From assembly GCA_016718265.1 (NCBI GenBank), contig JADKDZ010000002.1:434001-498000 (forward strand): a DNA stretch of 64,000 nt. The letters run 5' to 3'. The notes beneath the pieces are model-generated. The model saw only the letters and a program-made list of their open reading frames with translations, made no database searches and was not told where the DNA came from. Shown here piece by piece: positions 17,051 through 26,498 of the stretch. The translations under genes and the position numbers were made by a program. This DNA comes from Uliginosibacterium sp. (GTDB taxonomy: Bacteria; Pseudomonadota; Gammaproteobacteria; Burkholderiales; Rhodocyclaceae). Every line of letters begins with the position of its first letter. Position 1 is the stretch's first letter.

Positions 17051-17491
17051 ATGGCGGATGTCAGAAAAGTGATATTGGTTGAATGCTCAGCTAGCGAGCT
17101 GTTTGACCTGGTTGATGATGTGGAGACTTATCCTGAATTTCTTCCCTGGTGCGGCGGTACCGAGGTGCTAGAGCGGACTGAAGACAGAACCGTCGCAACT
17201 TTGCACATTCACTACCATGGCGTCAAAGCGCACTTCACTACGCGCAACGACAAGCAGCGCCCGACCGCAATGCAGATGCACTTGCGGGACGGCCCGTTCA
17301 AGAAGCTGGAAGGACATTGGGACTTCAAACCCTTGGGGGAGACTGGCTGCAAAGTGGAGTTCTATCTGCACTACGAATTTTCAAACCGTTTGCTCGAAAA
17401 AATTGTCGGCCCTGTGTTCAGCCATATAGCAACGACTTTTGTTGACGCGTTTGTCAAGCGCGCTGGCCAACTTAAGTCCTCAGGTAAATAG
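17051..17491 (+). CDS. ratA: RatA/COQ10-like START-domain protein
   Basis: A 146-residue START/polyketide-cyclase-fold protein. ILVECSASELFDLVDDVETY followed by PEFLPWCGGTEVLER is the family signature. The E. coli relative (RatA/YfjG) was described as binding 50S subunits, while eukaryotic COQ10 binds ubiquinone, so the true role is debated. The start at 17051 matches the conserved N-terminus; the open frame upstream, overlapping the smpB promoter region, is not part of the protein. It is followed two bases later by rnfH, the usual partner, and divergent from smpB, a conserved arrangement in proteobacteria. Confidence 0.88.
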   Translation: MADVRKVILVECSASELFDLVDDVETYPEFLPWCGGTEVLERTEDRTVATLHIHYHGVKAHFTTRNDKQRPTAMQMHLRDGPFKKLEGHWDFKPLGETGCKVEFYLHYEFSNRLLEKIVGPVFSHIATTFVDAFVKRAGQLKSSGK

Positions 17492-17493
17492 TG

Positions 17494-17817
17494 ATGACAG
17501 ACTTCGTGAATGTAGCCGTTTGCTATGCCTTGCCCCACCGCCAGGACATTATTGAGCTGAAGCTAAGCGGGGGAGCGACCGTATCGCAGGCCATCGCGGC
17601 TTCCGGACTTCAGGCCAAACATCCGGATATCGACTTGAACGTGTTCAAGGTGGGCGTGTTCGGAAAGCTGGTCAAGCTCGACACCGTGCTGCACGACAGC
17701 GACCGGGTCGAGATCTACCGACCGTTGATTGCCGACCCAAAGGAAGTGCGTCGCAAGCGCTCGGAAGAGGGGAAGGCAATGAAGAAGGGCGGCGGCGACG
17801 CGTCGCCCACCGCCTGA
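17494..17817 (+). CDS. rnfH: RnfH family protein
   Basis: A small ubiquitin-fold protein of 107 residues with VAVCYALPHRQDIIELKL at the N-terminus, the GVFGKLVKLDTVLHDSDRVE core and EIYRPLIADPKEVRRKR near the end, all typical of RnfH (RatB). It begins just after the ratA stop. The family's molecular role is unclear despite its name. The C-terminal tail is Lys/Gly-rich and probably unstructured. Confidence 0.92.
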   Translation: MTDFVNVAVCYALPHRQDIIELKLSGGATVSQAIAASGLQAKHPDIDLNVFKVGVFGKLVKLDTVLHDSDRVEIYRPLIADPKEVRRKRSEEGKAMKKGGGDASPTA

Positions 17818-17822
17818 GCGCC

Positions 17823-18284
17823 TTACTTGCAATCACGCGCGAGCTGCGCGCGAGCTTGCTCAGCTTTGGCCGCCATCTGCTCGTCCGTGTAGAACTCAAA
17901 CTCGCCGCTCTCGTTGGGGCTGCCCACGCGGCCTCCGCGTTCCAACATTGCGATGTTTTTTCGCAAGCTGGCGCAGTAGCGTTCTTTTTCCGCTGCGCGC
18001 GCTTGGTCTGCTTTTTTCTTCTCGTCAGCCTGCGCCTGCTCGGCTTTCTTCTGACGAGACTCCTGTTCCTTTTCCTGCCAGGTCTTCGCCACGGGCTGGC
18101 TTGCTTCTGTCTCCGCTACGGAGGATCCAGTCGCCCCTTTTACGGATTTAGCGTCGCTGTTCGGCGGTGGGGTGTCGGAGAAATGAACCCGCCCGCTCGC
18201 ATCTTTCCAGGTGTAGACGGCTGCCGTAGCAGTGCCGGTGACTGCAATAAGGGCGAGCGCCAAAACGAATCTGATACCCTTCAT
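17823..18284 (-). CDS. DUF4124 domain periplasmic protein
   Basis: A 153-residue exported protein: signal peptide (MKGIRFVLALALIAVTGTAT followed by AA), then the DUF4124 core VYTWKDASGRVHFSDTPPP, then a long charged Lys/Gln/Glu/Ala coiled coil, and CASLRKNIAMLERGGRV near the end. DUF4124 proteins are common envelope proteins in beta- and gammaproteobacteria with no established activity. The ATG at 18284 is chosen because it begins the signal peptide; the frame extends to 18380 but would overlap guaB. It is divergent from guaB and convergent with rnfH. Confidence 0.85.
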   Translation of the reverse strand: MKGIRFVLALALIAVTGTATAAVYTWKDASGRVHFSDTPPPNSDAKSVKGATGSSVAETEASQPVAKTWQEKEQESRQKKAEQAQADEKKKADQARAAEKERYCASLRKNIAMLERGGRVGSPNESGEFEFYTDEQMAAKAEQARAQLARDCK

Positions 18285-18345
18285 GGGATACTCCGTTACT
18301 TGTTGTCCGGGAGCTCGGTCGCTTTCACGCAGCCGGGCTACTCTG

Positions 18346-18351
18346 TATAAT
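18346..18351 (+). promoter_or_regulatory. Putative guaB promoter -10 element
   Basis: A perfect TATAAT lies 28 bases before the guaB ATG (18379). A matching -35 box is weak (TTTCAC at 18323-18328, 17-base spacing). The AAGGA ribosome site follows at 18366-18370. Confidence 0.5.
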
Positions 18352-18378
18352 GCCGATTTGCCGGTAAGGATTATAGAC

Positions 18379-19842
18379 ATGCGTTTGATCCAGAAGGCGC
18401 TGACGTTTGATGACGTTCTGCTCGTTCCTGCTCACTCCGATATTCTCCCGCGTGACGTCAGTCTCGCAACGCGCCTATCGCGCAATATTCAACTGAATCT
18501 ACCCTTGGTGTCTGCTGCGATGGACACCGTGACAGAATCGCGGCTTGCGATTGCACTGGCGCAAGAGGGTGGTATCGGCATCATTCACAAAAATCTTACG
18601 CCCAAACAGCAGGCACAAGAGGTGGCTCGCGTAAAGCGCTTCGAATCTGGTGTGCTGCGCGACCCGATCACTATACCGCCGACATTGACCGTGCGTGAAG
18701 TGCTTGCCCTGACACGACAGTACAAGATTTCAGGTTTGCCGGTCGTGGATGGCCGACGTGTGGTTGGTATTGTTACCAACCGAGACTTGCGCTTCGAGAC
18801 CAATCTGGATCAGGCGGTTTCCGCAATCATGACGCCGCGTGAGCGGCTCGTGACGGTCAAGGAAGGGGATTCGCTCGAGCTTGCCAAGGAGTTGATGCAC
18901 AGGCACCGCCTTGAGCGGGTGCTCGTGCTCAAAGACTCTGGCGACTTATACGGGCTGGTGACCGTCAAGGATATTCAGAAAGCCACTGAGCACCCTCTGG
19001 CCGCGAAGGATGGGCAGGGGCGCTTGCGCGTCGGAGCGGCGGTTGGTGTTGGTGCAGGCACCGAGGAGCGCTGTGCTGCGCTTGCGGAAGCCGGTGTTGA
19101 CGTCATCGTCGTCGATACGGCACATGGACACTCCCAAGGCGTGCTGGACCGGGTGAGCTGGGTCAAGAAGAATTTCCCGAACGTGGATGTCATAGGCGGC
19201 AATATCGCCACGGGTGATGCGGCCCGGGCTTTGGTTGACGCCGGTGCTGACGCGGTCAAGGTGGGGATCGGTCCGGGCTCGATTTGCACCACGCGGATCG
19301 TTGCTGGTGTCGGGGTGCCGCAAATCACAGCGGTGGATAACGTTGCCAAGGCGCTTGAGGCGTCTGGCGTTCCGTTTATTGCCGATGGAGGGGTGCGCTA
19401 CTCGGGTGACATTTCCAAGGCTATCGCTGCCGGGGCACATAGCGTGATGCTTGGCGGCCTTTTTGGCGGAACCGAAGAGGCACCGGGAGAAACAGTGCTT
19501 TTTCAGGGTCGCAGCTACAAGTCTTACCGCGGGATGGGGTCTTTGGGCGCGATGCAACAGGGCTCTGCAGACCGCTACTTCCAGGACAACGATGCCAGCA
19601 ATGCAGAGAAACTGGTCCCCGAGGGTATTGAAGGCAGGGTGCCTTACAAAGGGCCGGTTTCAGCGGTGATTCATCAGTTGATGGGTGGGCTGCGCTCTTC
19701 AATGGGCTACGTGGGATGCGGATCCATCGAAGCGATGCGTACCAAGGCACAGTTCGTTGAGATCACTTCAGCCGGCATGCGCGAATCGCACGTTCACGAT
19801 GTGCAGATCACGAAGGAAGCGCCGAACTACCACGTTGATTGA
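18379..19842 (+). CDS. guaB: IMP dehydrogenase
   Basis: Oxidises IMP to XMP with NAD+, the committed step to GMP. The 487 residues are the standard bacterial length. It begins MRLIQKALTFDDVLLVPAHS, has two CBS domains near residues 95-205 (QYKISGLPVVDGRRVVGIVT, HRLERVLVLKDSGDLYGLVT), and the active-site loop GPGSICTTR with the catalytic Cys near 304, then GMGSLGAMQ. An AAGGA ribosome site precedes ATG 18379. The upstream open frame back to 18232 is not protein-like. It is followed by a terminator, an MFS gene and guaA. Confidence 0.97.
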   Translation: MRLIQKALTFDDVLLVPAHSDILPRDVSLATRLSRNIQLNLPLVSAAMDTVTESRLAIALAQEGGIGIIHKNLTPKQQAQEVARVKRFESGVLRDPITIPPTLTVREVLALTRQYKISGLPVVDGRRVVGIVTNRDLRFETNLDQAVSAIMTPRERLVTVKEGDSLELAKELMHRHRLERVLVLKDSGDLYGLVTVKDIQKATEHPLAAKDGQGRLRVGAAVGVGAGTEERCAALAEAGVDVIVVDTAHGHSQGVLDRVSWVKKNFPNVDVIGGNIATGDAARALVDAGADAVKVGIGPGSICTTRIVAGVGVPQITAVDNVAKALEASGVPFIADGGVRYSGDISKAIAAGAHSVMLGGLFGGTEEAPGETVLFQGRSYKSYRGMGSLGAMQQGSADRYFQDNDASNAEKLVPEGIEGRVPYKGPVSAVIHQLMGGLRSSMGYVGCGSIEAMRTKAQFVEITSAGMRESHVHDVQITKEAPNYHVD

Positions 19843-19858
19843 GTATCTTGCCGCAGCG

Positions 19859-19899
19859 CAAGGGTGTGGGTGGTGAGCCTGCACCCTTGTTTGTTTTTG
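19859..19899 (+). terminator. Terminator after guaB
   Basis: Arms CAAGGGTG (19859-19866) and CACCCTTG (19882-19889) form a stem followed by TTTGTTTTT. It lies 17 bases after the guaB stop and just before the ribosome site of the MFS gene, so it may limit rather than abolish read-through. Confidence 0.75.
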
Positions 19900-19913
19900 A
19901 AAAGAGGTAGTTC

Positions 19914-21170
19914 TTGGCTGAAGCAGAACCCCAGAGCACAGTAAAAATGCGGAATGCCGGCATGGGCTTCATCATGCTGACGGTGCTGATCGACATGATC
20001 GCCATCGGTTTGATCATTCCCGTGCTGCCGCCACTGGTCGGTTCATTTGTTGCGACGCCGACTGAACGCGCCTACTGGTATGGCGTGGTCGTTTTTGCGT
20101 TCGGGATCGCCAATTTCTTGGGTTCCCCGATTCTGGGCGCGCTCTCCGATCACTATGGCCGACGCCCGGTTCTGCTGATTGGTTTCTGTGGCCTGGCCTT
20201 GAACTTCTTTGCCACTGCCGCATCGACAGCGCTGTGGATGTTGATTGCCGTGCGTCTGGTGGGCGGGGCGATGCAGGCCAATGCTGCGGTGGCCAACGCT
20301 TACGTGGCAGACATCACGCCGCCGGAAGAGCGTGCGCGCCGCTTTGGTCTGCTTGGGGCAATGTTCGGCCTGGGCTTCATTCTCGGCCCGGTAATGGGCG
20401 GGCTCCTCGGCCATATCAATATTCACCTGCCTTTTGTTGTTGCAGGTTCGCTGGCAATCGTGAATTGGTTGTACGGCTATTTCGTCCTCCCTGAATCTTT
20501 GGCGCTTGACCGGCGCAAGACCTTCTCGTGGCGTCACGCCAATCCGCTGGCCTCTTTTCTGAAGCTATCTGGCTTACGCGGGGGCGGGGTGCTCGTGGTC
20601 ATGATCGCGTTGAGCGGGTTGGCGCAATTCACCATGCACACCTGCTGGGTGCTTTACGGCACTTACCGTTTTGGCTGGGGGCCGCTCGAAAACGGCCTCT
20701 CACTCTGTGCCGTCGGGGTGATGTCTGTCATCGTGCAAGGAGGCCTGCTCAAGCATCTGCTGGCATGGCTCGGCGCACGTCGCTTAGCCGTGGTCGGGCT
20801 CGCCTCGGGTTCAATTGCTTACCTTTTTTTCGGCCTCGCAACGCAGGGCTGGATGATGTACGTCGTGGTCGGCTTCAATGTCTTTGCTTTCGGCGCTACA
20901 TCGGCAATTCAAAGTCTGATCTCCAATTCCGCCGATGCACACAGCCAAGGGCAAGTGCAGGGGGCTGTCGCCTCGCTGAACAGCCTGATGGCCGTGCTCG
21001 GGCCTGTCATGGGCGCCGCCTTGATGGGGATGGTTTCCCATCTTGATCCCGCCGCGTTGCTGGTCGGTACCCCGTTTTTCTTCTGCGCAGTGCTGCAAGG
21101 CTTGGCTGCCATCCTGTGCCTGCGCTATGTCATTACTCATCGGGATGCCGCCCGTGCTGCTGCGCGCTGA
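19914..21170 (+). CDS. MFS transporter (TetA/TCR-like)
   Basis: A 12-span major facilitator of 418 residues resembling drug:H+ antiporters of the Tet class. The first span holds MLTVLIDMIAIGLIIPVLPP; motif A is GALSDHYGRRPVLL; VAADIT-type VADITPPEERARRFGL follows span 4; motif C-like GFILGPVMGG lies in span 5. The start is TTG 19914, which has AGAGG six bases upstream; an ATG at 19947 is possible. It sits between guaB and guaA, but nothing in its sequence ties it to purines; a role in drug or metabolite export is equally likely. Confidence 0.82.
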   Translation: MAEAEPQSTVKMRNAGMGFIMLTVLIDMIAIGLIIPVLPPLVGSFVATPTERAYWYGVVVFAFGIANFLGSPILGALSDHYGRRPVLLIGFCGLALNFFATAASTALWMLIAVRLVGGAMQANAAVANAYVADITPPEERARRFGLLGAMFGLGFILGPVMGGLLGHINIHLPFVVAGSLAIVNWLYGYFVLPESLALDRRKTFSWRHANPLASFLKLSGLRGGGVLVVMIALSGLAQFTMHTCWVLYGTYRFGWGPLENGLSLCAVGVMSVIVQGGLLKHLLAWLGARRLAVVGLASGSIAYLFFGLATQGWMMYVVVGFNVFAFGATSAIQSLISNSADAHSQGQVQGAVASLNSLMAVLGPVMGAALMGMVSHLDPAALLVGTPFFFCAVLQGLAAILCLRYVITHRDAARAAAR

Positions 21171-21212
21171 GTCCCAATCTTTCGCCCAACTGCTTACTTC
21201 CAGAGTGTCTCC

Positions 21213-22796
21213 ATGCACGACAAGATCCTGATTCTCGATTTCGGCTCGCAGGTTACCCAGCTGATCGCCCGCCGCGTCCGCGAAGCCCACGTGTTCTGCG
21301 AAATCCATCCCGCTGACGTCAGCGACGAGTTTGTTCGCAGCTATGGTGCCAAGGGCATCATCCTTTCCGGCTCTCACATGTCGGCCTACGAAGAGGCCAC
21401 CGACAAGGCGCCACAGGCCGTCTTTGAACTGGGTGTGCCCGTGTTGGGCATCTGCTACGGCATGCAGACCATGGCCCAGCAACTGGGCGGCAAGGTCGAG
21501 GCCGGCAAGGAGCGCGAATTCGGTTATGCCGAAGTGCGTGCCCACGGCCACACCAAGCTGCTTGAAGGCATCGAGGATTTCAGCACCGTCGAAGGTCACG
21601 GCATGCTCAAGGTGTGGATGAGCCACGGCGACAAAGTGACTGAGATGCCTGAAGGCTTCAAGGTCATGGCCTCCACGCCTTCCTGTCCGATTGCCGCAAT
21701 GGCCGATGAGTCGCGTCGCTTCTACGCGGTGCAATTCCACCCTGAAGTCACCCACACCCTGCGCGGAGCGGAAATCCTCCAGCGTTTTGTACGCGAGATC
21801 TGCGCCTGCAAGGCCGACTGGGTCATGGGCGACTACATCGCCGAATCTGTGGCGCGGATTCGTGAGCAAGTGGGTTCAGACGACGTGATCCTCGGCCTCT
21901 CCGGCGGCGTCGATTCCTCGGTGGCGGCCGCGCTGATTCACCGTGCCATTGGCGACCAGCTCACCTGCGTTTTCGTCGATCACGGCCTGCTGCGCCTCAA
22001 CGAAGGCCAGATGGTGATGGACATGTTCGCGCGCAACATGGGCGTCAAGGTCATCCACGTCGACGCCACCGCTCAATTCATGGGCAAGCTCGAAGGCGTC
22101 TCCGACCCGGAAGCCAAGCGCAAGATCATCGGCAAAGAGTTTGTCGAAGTCTTCCAGGTCGAATCCGGCAAGCTCAGCAACGCCAAGTGGCTCGCCCAGG
22201 GCACGATCTATCCCGACGTGATCGAATCCGCAGGCGGCAAGACCAAGAAGGCCAAGACCATCAAGAGCCACCACAACGTTGGCGGTCTGCCGGATACCCT
22301 GCACCTCAAACTGCTGGAGCCGCTGCGCGAACTGTTCAAGGACGAAGTCCGCGAACTCGGCGTGGCGCTGGGCCTCTCGCATGAGATGGTCTATCGCCAT
22401 CCCTTCCCCGGCCCCGGTCTGGGTGTGCGCATCCTCGGCGAAGTGAAGAAGGATTTTGCCGATCTGCTGCGCCGCGCCGATGCCATCTTCATCGAAGAAC
22501 TGCGCAAGACGGTGGATGAAAACTCCGGCAAGACCTGGTACGAACTCACCAGCCAGGCCTTCGCTGTATTCCTGCCCGTCAAGAGCGTGGGCGTGATGGG
22601 CGATGGCCGCACCTACGAATACGTTGTTGCGCTGCGTGCCGTGCAGACCCAGGACTTCATGACCGCCCACTGGGCGCACCTGCCACACGAACTGCTCGGC
22701 AAGGTCAGCAACCGCATCATCAACGAAGTGCGTGGCATCAACCGCGTGGTGTACGACGTCTCGGGTAAACCCCCGGCGACAATTGAGTGGGAATGA
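21213..22796 (+). CDS. guaA: GMP synthase (glutamine-hydrolysing)
   Basis: Aminates XMP to GMP using glutamine and ATP. The 527 residues comprise a class I amidotransferase (HDKILILDFGSQVTQLIARR; nucleophile Cys in GICYGMQ near 87; His/Glu in FHPEVTHT near 176), the ATP pyrophosphatase (P-loop LSGGVDSS near 230) and the C-terminal dimerisation domain (HPFPGPGLGVRILGEV, ending NRVVYDVSGKPPATIEWE). All key residues are present. A clear terminator follows. It acts directly after GuaB in the pathway. Confidence 0.97.
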   Translation: MHDKILILDFGSQVTQLIARRVREAHVFCEIHPADVSDEFVRSYGAKGIILSGSHMSAYEEATDKAPQAVFELGVPVLGICYGMQTMAQQLGGKVEAGKEREFGYAEVRAHGHTKLLEGIEDFSTVEGHGMLKVWMSHGDKVTEMPEGFKVMASTPSCPIAAMADESRRFYAVQFHPEVTHTLRGAEILQRFVREICACKADWVMGDYIAESVARIREQVGSDDVILGLSGGVDSSVAAALIHRAIGDQLTCVFVDHGLLRLNEGQMVMDMFARNMGVKVIHVDATAQFMGKLEGVSDPEAKRKIIGKEFVEVFQVESGKLSNAKWLAQGTIYPDVIESAGGKTKKAKTIKSHHNVGGLPDTLHLKLLEPLRELFKDEVRELGVALGLSHEMVYRHPFPGPGLGVRILGEVKKDFADLLRRADAIFIEELRKTVDENSGKTWYELTSQAFAVFLPVKSVGVMGDGRTYEYVVALRAVQTQDFMTAHWAHLPHELLGKVSNRIINEVRGINRVVYDVSGKPPATIEWE

Positions 22797-22840
22797 TTTG
22801 AGGCACCCGTGATCAAGCGTAAGTAATCTAAATTACCCAG

Positions 22841-22865
22841 AAGCCCGCGTCAGCGGGCTTTTTTC
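22841..22865 (+). terminator. Terminator after guaA
   Basis: A perfect 8-bp stem (AAGCCCGC / GCGGGCTT) with a four-base loop runs into a T-run. On the minus strand there is no T-run, so it serves guaA rather than the convergent phosphoketolase. Confidence 0.9.
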
Positions 22866-22940
22866 ATCATCCGCGCGTACGCATGGCGCAGACAGCCGTG
22901 TGTTTTCAGGTGCCGTCGCCAGACCGCGCCGCGGCTTAAA

Positions 22941-25313
22941 TTACGACCATCGCCAGTCGCGAATTTCCGGCATGTCTTCGCCATGCAGCGCGATGTATTG
23001 CTTGTGCTCGACCAGCTTGTTGCGGATCGCCTGTTTGGCATAGGCTGCCTGCGAGGCAAGCGCTGGCACCCGGTCGATGACATCCGCAAACAGATGAAAG
23101 CGGTCTAGATCGTTCATCACGACCATGTCAAACGGGGTTGAAGTCGTGCCTTCCTCCTTGTAACCGCGCACATGCAGGTTCTTGTGGTTATGGCGACGGT
23201 AGGTGAGGCGGTGGATCAGCCAGGGGTAGCCGTGGTAGGCGAAGATCACCGGCTTGTCCTGGGTAAACAGGTCATCAAAGTCCTGATCGCTCAGACCGTG
23301 CGGGTGTTCGTTTTGCGGTTGAAGCTTCATCAGGTTCACCACGTTGATCACGCGCACTTTCAGCGTCGGGAAGTGCGTGCGCAGCAACTCCACCGCGGCC
23401 AGGGTTTCGATGGTCGGTACATCGCCCGCGCAAGCCATGACGACATCGGGCTCGCTCCCTTTGTCGTTGCTGGCCCATTCCCAGATACCGATGCCCGCGG
23501 TGCAATGCTTGATGGCCGCGTCCATATCGAGCCATTGGGGCGATGGCTGCTTGCCTGCGACGATCACATTCACATAGTTGCGGCTGCGCAGACAATGGTC
23601 GGTTACCGAGAGCAGGGTATTGGCGTCGGGTGGCAGATAGACGCGGATGATTTCGGCGTTTTTGTTGATGACGTGGTCGATGAAGCCAGGGTCCTGATGG
23701 CTGAAGCCATTGTGGTCCTGGCGCCAGACGTGGGATGAGAGCAGGTAGTTGAGCGACGCAATCGGGCGGCGCCAGGGGATGTGGTTGGCAACCTTGAGCC
23801 ATTTCGCATGCTGGTTGAACATCGAGTCGATGATGTGGATGAAGGCTTCATAGCTCGAAAAGAAACCGTGCCGTCCGGTCAGCAGATAGCCTTCCAGCCA
23901 GCCTTCGCACTGATGCTCGCTGAGCATTTCCATCACCCGGCCACTGGCAGCGACGTGCTCATCACTTTCCAGGACTTCCGCTGTTGAACAGCGATCCGTG
24001 ACTTCGAAGACGGCGCCCCAGCGGTTCGACGCGGTTTCGTCCGGGCTGAATACGCGAAAGGTCTCGGGATTCAGCTTCACGATGTCACGAATGAATTCGC
24101 CTTGTGTGCGGGTGGCCTCACCATCCACGGCTCCGGGATGGGTCACTTCGACGGCATAGCTGCGGAAATCCGGCAGACGCAGGTCTCGCAGCAGCAGGCC
24201 GCCATTGGCATGCGGGTTGGCGCCCATGCGACGGCAGCCTTGCGGTGCAAGCTCGGCAAGCTCCGGGTTCAGCCGGCCCGCCGGGTCAAACAGTTCGTGC
24301 GGGCGGTAACTTTGCAGCCATTCTTCCAGTATTTTTACGTGCCCGGGATGGCTCATTTCGCCCATCGGTACCTGGTGTGCACGGAATGTTCCTTCAGCAG
24401 GCTTGCCGTCCACTATCTTTGGCCCCGTCCAGCCTTTGGGTGAGCGCAGGATGATCATGGGCCAGGCAGGGCGCTGCTTGAAACCCTGGCTGCGGGCTTC
24501 CTGCTGGATGCGCTGGATCTCGGTCAGTACCGTATCAAGGGTAGCGGCCATGAGCTGATGCATGGTGACCGGGTCGTCGCCTTCGACGAAGTACGGAGCA
24601 TAGCCATAGCCGCGGAACAGCGCTTCCAGCTCTGTGTGCGGAATGCGCGCCAGCACGGTCGGCCCCGCGATCTTGTAGCCATTCAGGTGAAGGATGGGCA
24701 GCACCGCACCATCGCACTCCGGATTGAGAAACTTGTTCGAGTGCCAGCTTGTGGCGAGCGGGCCGGTCTCGGCTTCGCCATCGCCAACCACGCAGGCAAC
24801 CAGCAGATCGGGGTTGTCGAACGCTGCGCCGAAGGCATGAGACAAGGAGTAACCGAGCTCACCACCCTCGTGAATTGATCCTGGCGTTTCCGGTGACACA
24901 TGGCTGGGAATGCCACCGGGGAAAGAGAACTGCTTGAACAGGCGCTTCATGCCTTCTTCATCTTGCGAGATGTCTGGATACACTTCGCTGTACGTGCCTT
25001 CCAGATAGGTATTGGCCACCAGCCCCGGGCCACCATGGCCCGGGCCCGTAATGTTGATTACGTTCAGATCGTGTGCCTTGATCAGCCGGTTCAGGTGCAC
25101 ATAGATGAAGTTCAAGCCCGGCGTGGTACCCCAGTGCCCGAGCAGGCGTGGCTTGATATGCTTCAGTTCCAGCGGTACTTTAAGAAGCGGATTGTCATAC
25201 AGATAGATCTGCCCGACAGACAGATAGTTTGCGGCACGCCAGTAGGCGTTCATTCGGGCGATGAGCCCGCTGTCGAGGCCTGGGCTGGAAACAAGCTGGA
25301 TGTGTTCATTCAT
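22941..25313 (-). CDS. xfp: Phosphoketolase (xylulose-5-P / fructose-6-P)
   Basis: Thiamine-diphosphate enzyme cleaving xylulose 5-phosphate (and often fructose 6-phosphate) with phosphate to acetyl phosphate and an aldose phosphate. The 790 residues fit the family. Visible signatures: GHWGTTPGLNFIYVHLNRLI, NITGPGHGGPGLVANTYLEG, SHVSPETPGSIHEGGELGYS, VVGDGEAETGPLATSWHSNK and HKQYIALHGEDMPEIRDWRW at the end. It lies 63 bases downstream of a transaldolase on the same strand; together they give a carbon-conserving pentose route to acetyl-CoA. Substrate preference cannot be read from sequence. Confidence 0.94.
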   Translation of the reverse strand: MNEHIQLVSSPGLDSGLIARMNAYWRAANYLSVGQIYLYDNPLLKVPLELKHIKPRLLGHWGTTPGLNFIYVHLNRLIKAHDLNVINITGPGHGGPGLVANTYLEGTYSEVYPDISQDEEGMKRLFKQFSFPGGIPSHVSPETPGSIHEGGELGYSLSHAFGAAFDNPDLLVACVVGDGEAETGPLATSWHSNKFLNPECDGAVLPILHLNGYKIAGPTVLARIPHTELEALFRGYGYAPYFVEGDDPVTMHQLMAATLDTVLTEIQRIQQEARSQGFKQRPAWPMIILRSPKGWTGPKIVDGKPAEGTFRAHQVPMGEMSHPGHVKILEEWLQSYRPHELFDPAGRLNPELAELAPQGCRRMGANPHANGGLLLRDLRLPDFRSYAVEVTHPGAVDGEATRTQGEFIRDIVKLNPETFRVFSPDETASNRWGAVFEVTDRCSTAEVLESDEHVAASGRVMEMLSEHQCEGWLEGYLLTGRHGFFSSYEAFIHIIDSMFNQHAKWLKVANHIPWRRPIASLNYLLSSHVWRQDHNGFSHQDPGFIDHVINKNAEIIRVYLPPDANTLLSVTDHCLRSRNYVNVIVAGKQPSPQWLDMDAAIKHCTAGIGIWEWASNDKGSEPDVVMACAGDVPTIETLAAVELLRTHFPTLKVRVINVVNLMKLQPQNEHPHGLSDQDFDDLFTQDKPVIFAYHGYPWLIHRLTYRRHNHKNLHVRGYKEEGTTSTPFDMVVMNDLDRFHLFADVIDRVPALASQAAYAKQAIRNKLVEHKQYIALHGEDMPEIRDWRWS

Positions 25314-25376
25314 GTGATGATTTCTCTTAACGTGCTGTTACCAGACAGGACTTTCGTGGCGATCAAAGCTTGTTCT

Positions 25377-26498
25377 CTAGATGATTGATTCAGGCAGGAG
25401 CGAGGGCTGCGGTTCGGCTGTGAGGCTGGACAATGGGCGCTTTGACTCAATCACACTCAGCAGATTTCGCCAGGAGTCTGTAAAGGACTTGATGCCTTCA
25501 AGCTGAAGTCGTGCCGCGGTTTCCTCTCCGCTCATCCCTTCACGCGAGAATCCGGCGAGGATGAACTCCGCAGCCACACCATCGTCCTGCATAAGACTCA
25601 AAACCTTTCCGTGATCGGCAAAGGCGAGCAGCGTACTTTCCGGAATCGTAATGATCGTATCCGGCGACGCAAGCGCGTCGACGTAGTACGTATCCGGCAT
25701 TCTTGTTTTCTTGGGGCCTGTGCTTGCCCACAGCACGCGTTGCGGGATGGCGCCTGCATTGGTCAGCTTTAGCCAGCCGGCTGACGCCAGGCGCTCACAC
25801 GATGTCTTGTAAATGCGGCTCGCCATGGCAAGCCCCAGGCGGCTATTCACAAGTTGCTGGTTGCTTTCCAGTGCCGCTTTGTCCCATCGACTCACGAACA
25901 CCGATGCGACCGAGCCTATTTTTGGGTCAAGCCCCGCCTCAATCCTGCGCTGTATTCCACGCCAGTAGGCATCTGCCGCCATGACATACTGCTCGCGCGA
26001 GAACAGCAATGTGACGTTGATCGGAACGCCTGCAAAGATCAATTCCTCAATTGCGGGAATGCCACTAACGTTTCCAGGTACTTTGATGAGCAGGTTCGGG
26101 CAGTTTGCCAAGGCATGCAGGCGCTTGGCTTCCGCTATGGTGGCGGGCGTATCGTTGGCCAGCAGCGGAGAGATTTCCAGCGATACCCACCCGTCAATGC
26201 CTCCGCTGGCTTGATGTACTTCGCTGAAGATAGCTGCCGCTTGTGTCAGATCTTCCAACGCAAGCTCGACAAATAGTGATGCGCTGGACTTTCCGTCTGT
26301 GAACTTCTTTGCTATGGCATCGTCGTAGGCCGTGGTGCTCGTGATGGCTTGCTCGTAGATGCTTGGATTGGTGGTTAATCCCGTGACGGCGTACTCCGCG
26401 CAGTATCGCTGTAGCGTTCCGCTTGTCAGCAGATCACGAGACACGCTGTCCAGCCAGATGCTTTGGCCGATTGCATGCAATAACTGTGTTGCTTTCAT
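25377..26498 (-). CDS. tal: Transaldolase
   Basis: Transfers dihydroxyacetone units between sugar phosphates in the pentose-phosphate pathway. The 373 residues match the longer, actinobacterial/cyanobacterial-like type: SIWLDSVSRDLLTSGTLQRY, VTGLTTNPSIYEQAI, VSLEISPLLANDT, the Schiff-base Lys in NLLIKVPGN, INVTLLFSREQYVMAADAYW, VASVFVSRWDKA and VLWASTGPKK. It is upstream of the phosphoketolase on the same strand and probably co-transcribed, pairing two enzymes that draw on the same sugar phosphates. Confidence 0.93.
   Translation of the reverse strand: MKATQLLHAIGQSIWLDSVSRDLLTSGTLQRYCAEYAVTGLTTNPSIYEQAITSTTAYDDAIAKKFTDGKSSASLFVELALEDLTQAAAIFSEVHQASGGIDGWVSLEISPLLANDTPATIAEAKRLHALANCPNLLIKVPGNVSGIPAIEELIFAGVPINVTLLFSREQYVMAADAYWRGIQRRIEAGLDPKIGSVASVFVSRWDKAALESNQQLVNSRLGLAMASRIYKTSCERLASAGWLKLTNAGAIPQRVLWASTGPKKTRMPDTYYVDALASPDTIITIPESTLLAFADHGKVLSLMQDDGVAAEFILAGFSREGMSGEETAARLQLEGIKSFTDSWRNLLSVIESKRPLSSLTAEPQPSLLPESII

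Noticed and set aside
20811..22688. Long minus-strand open frames opposite the MFS gene and guaA
   Set aside because: Antisense shadows of two well-identified genes.
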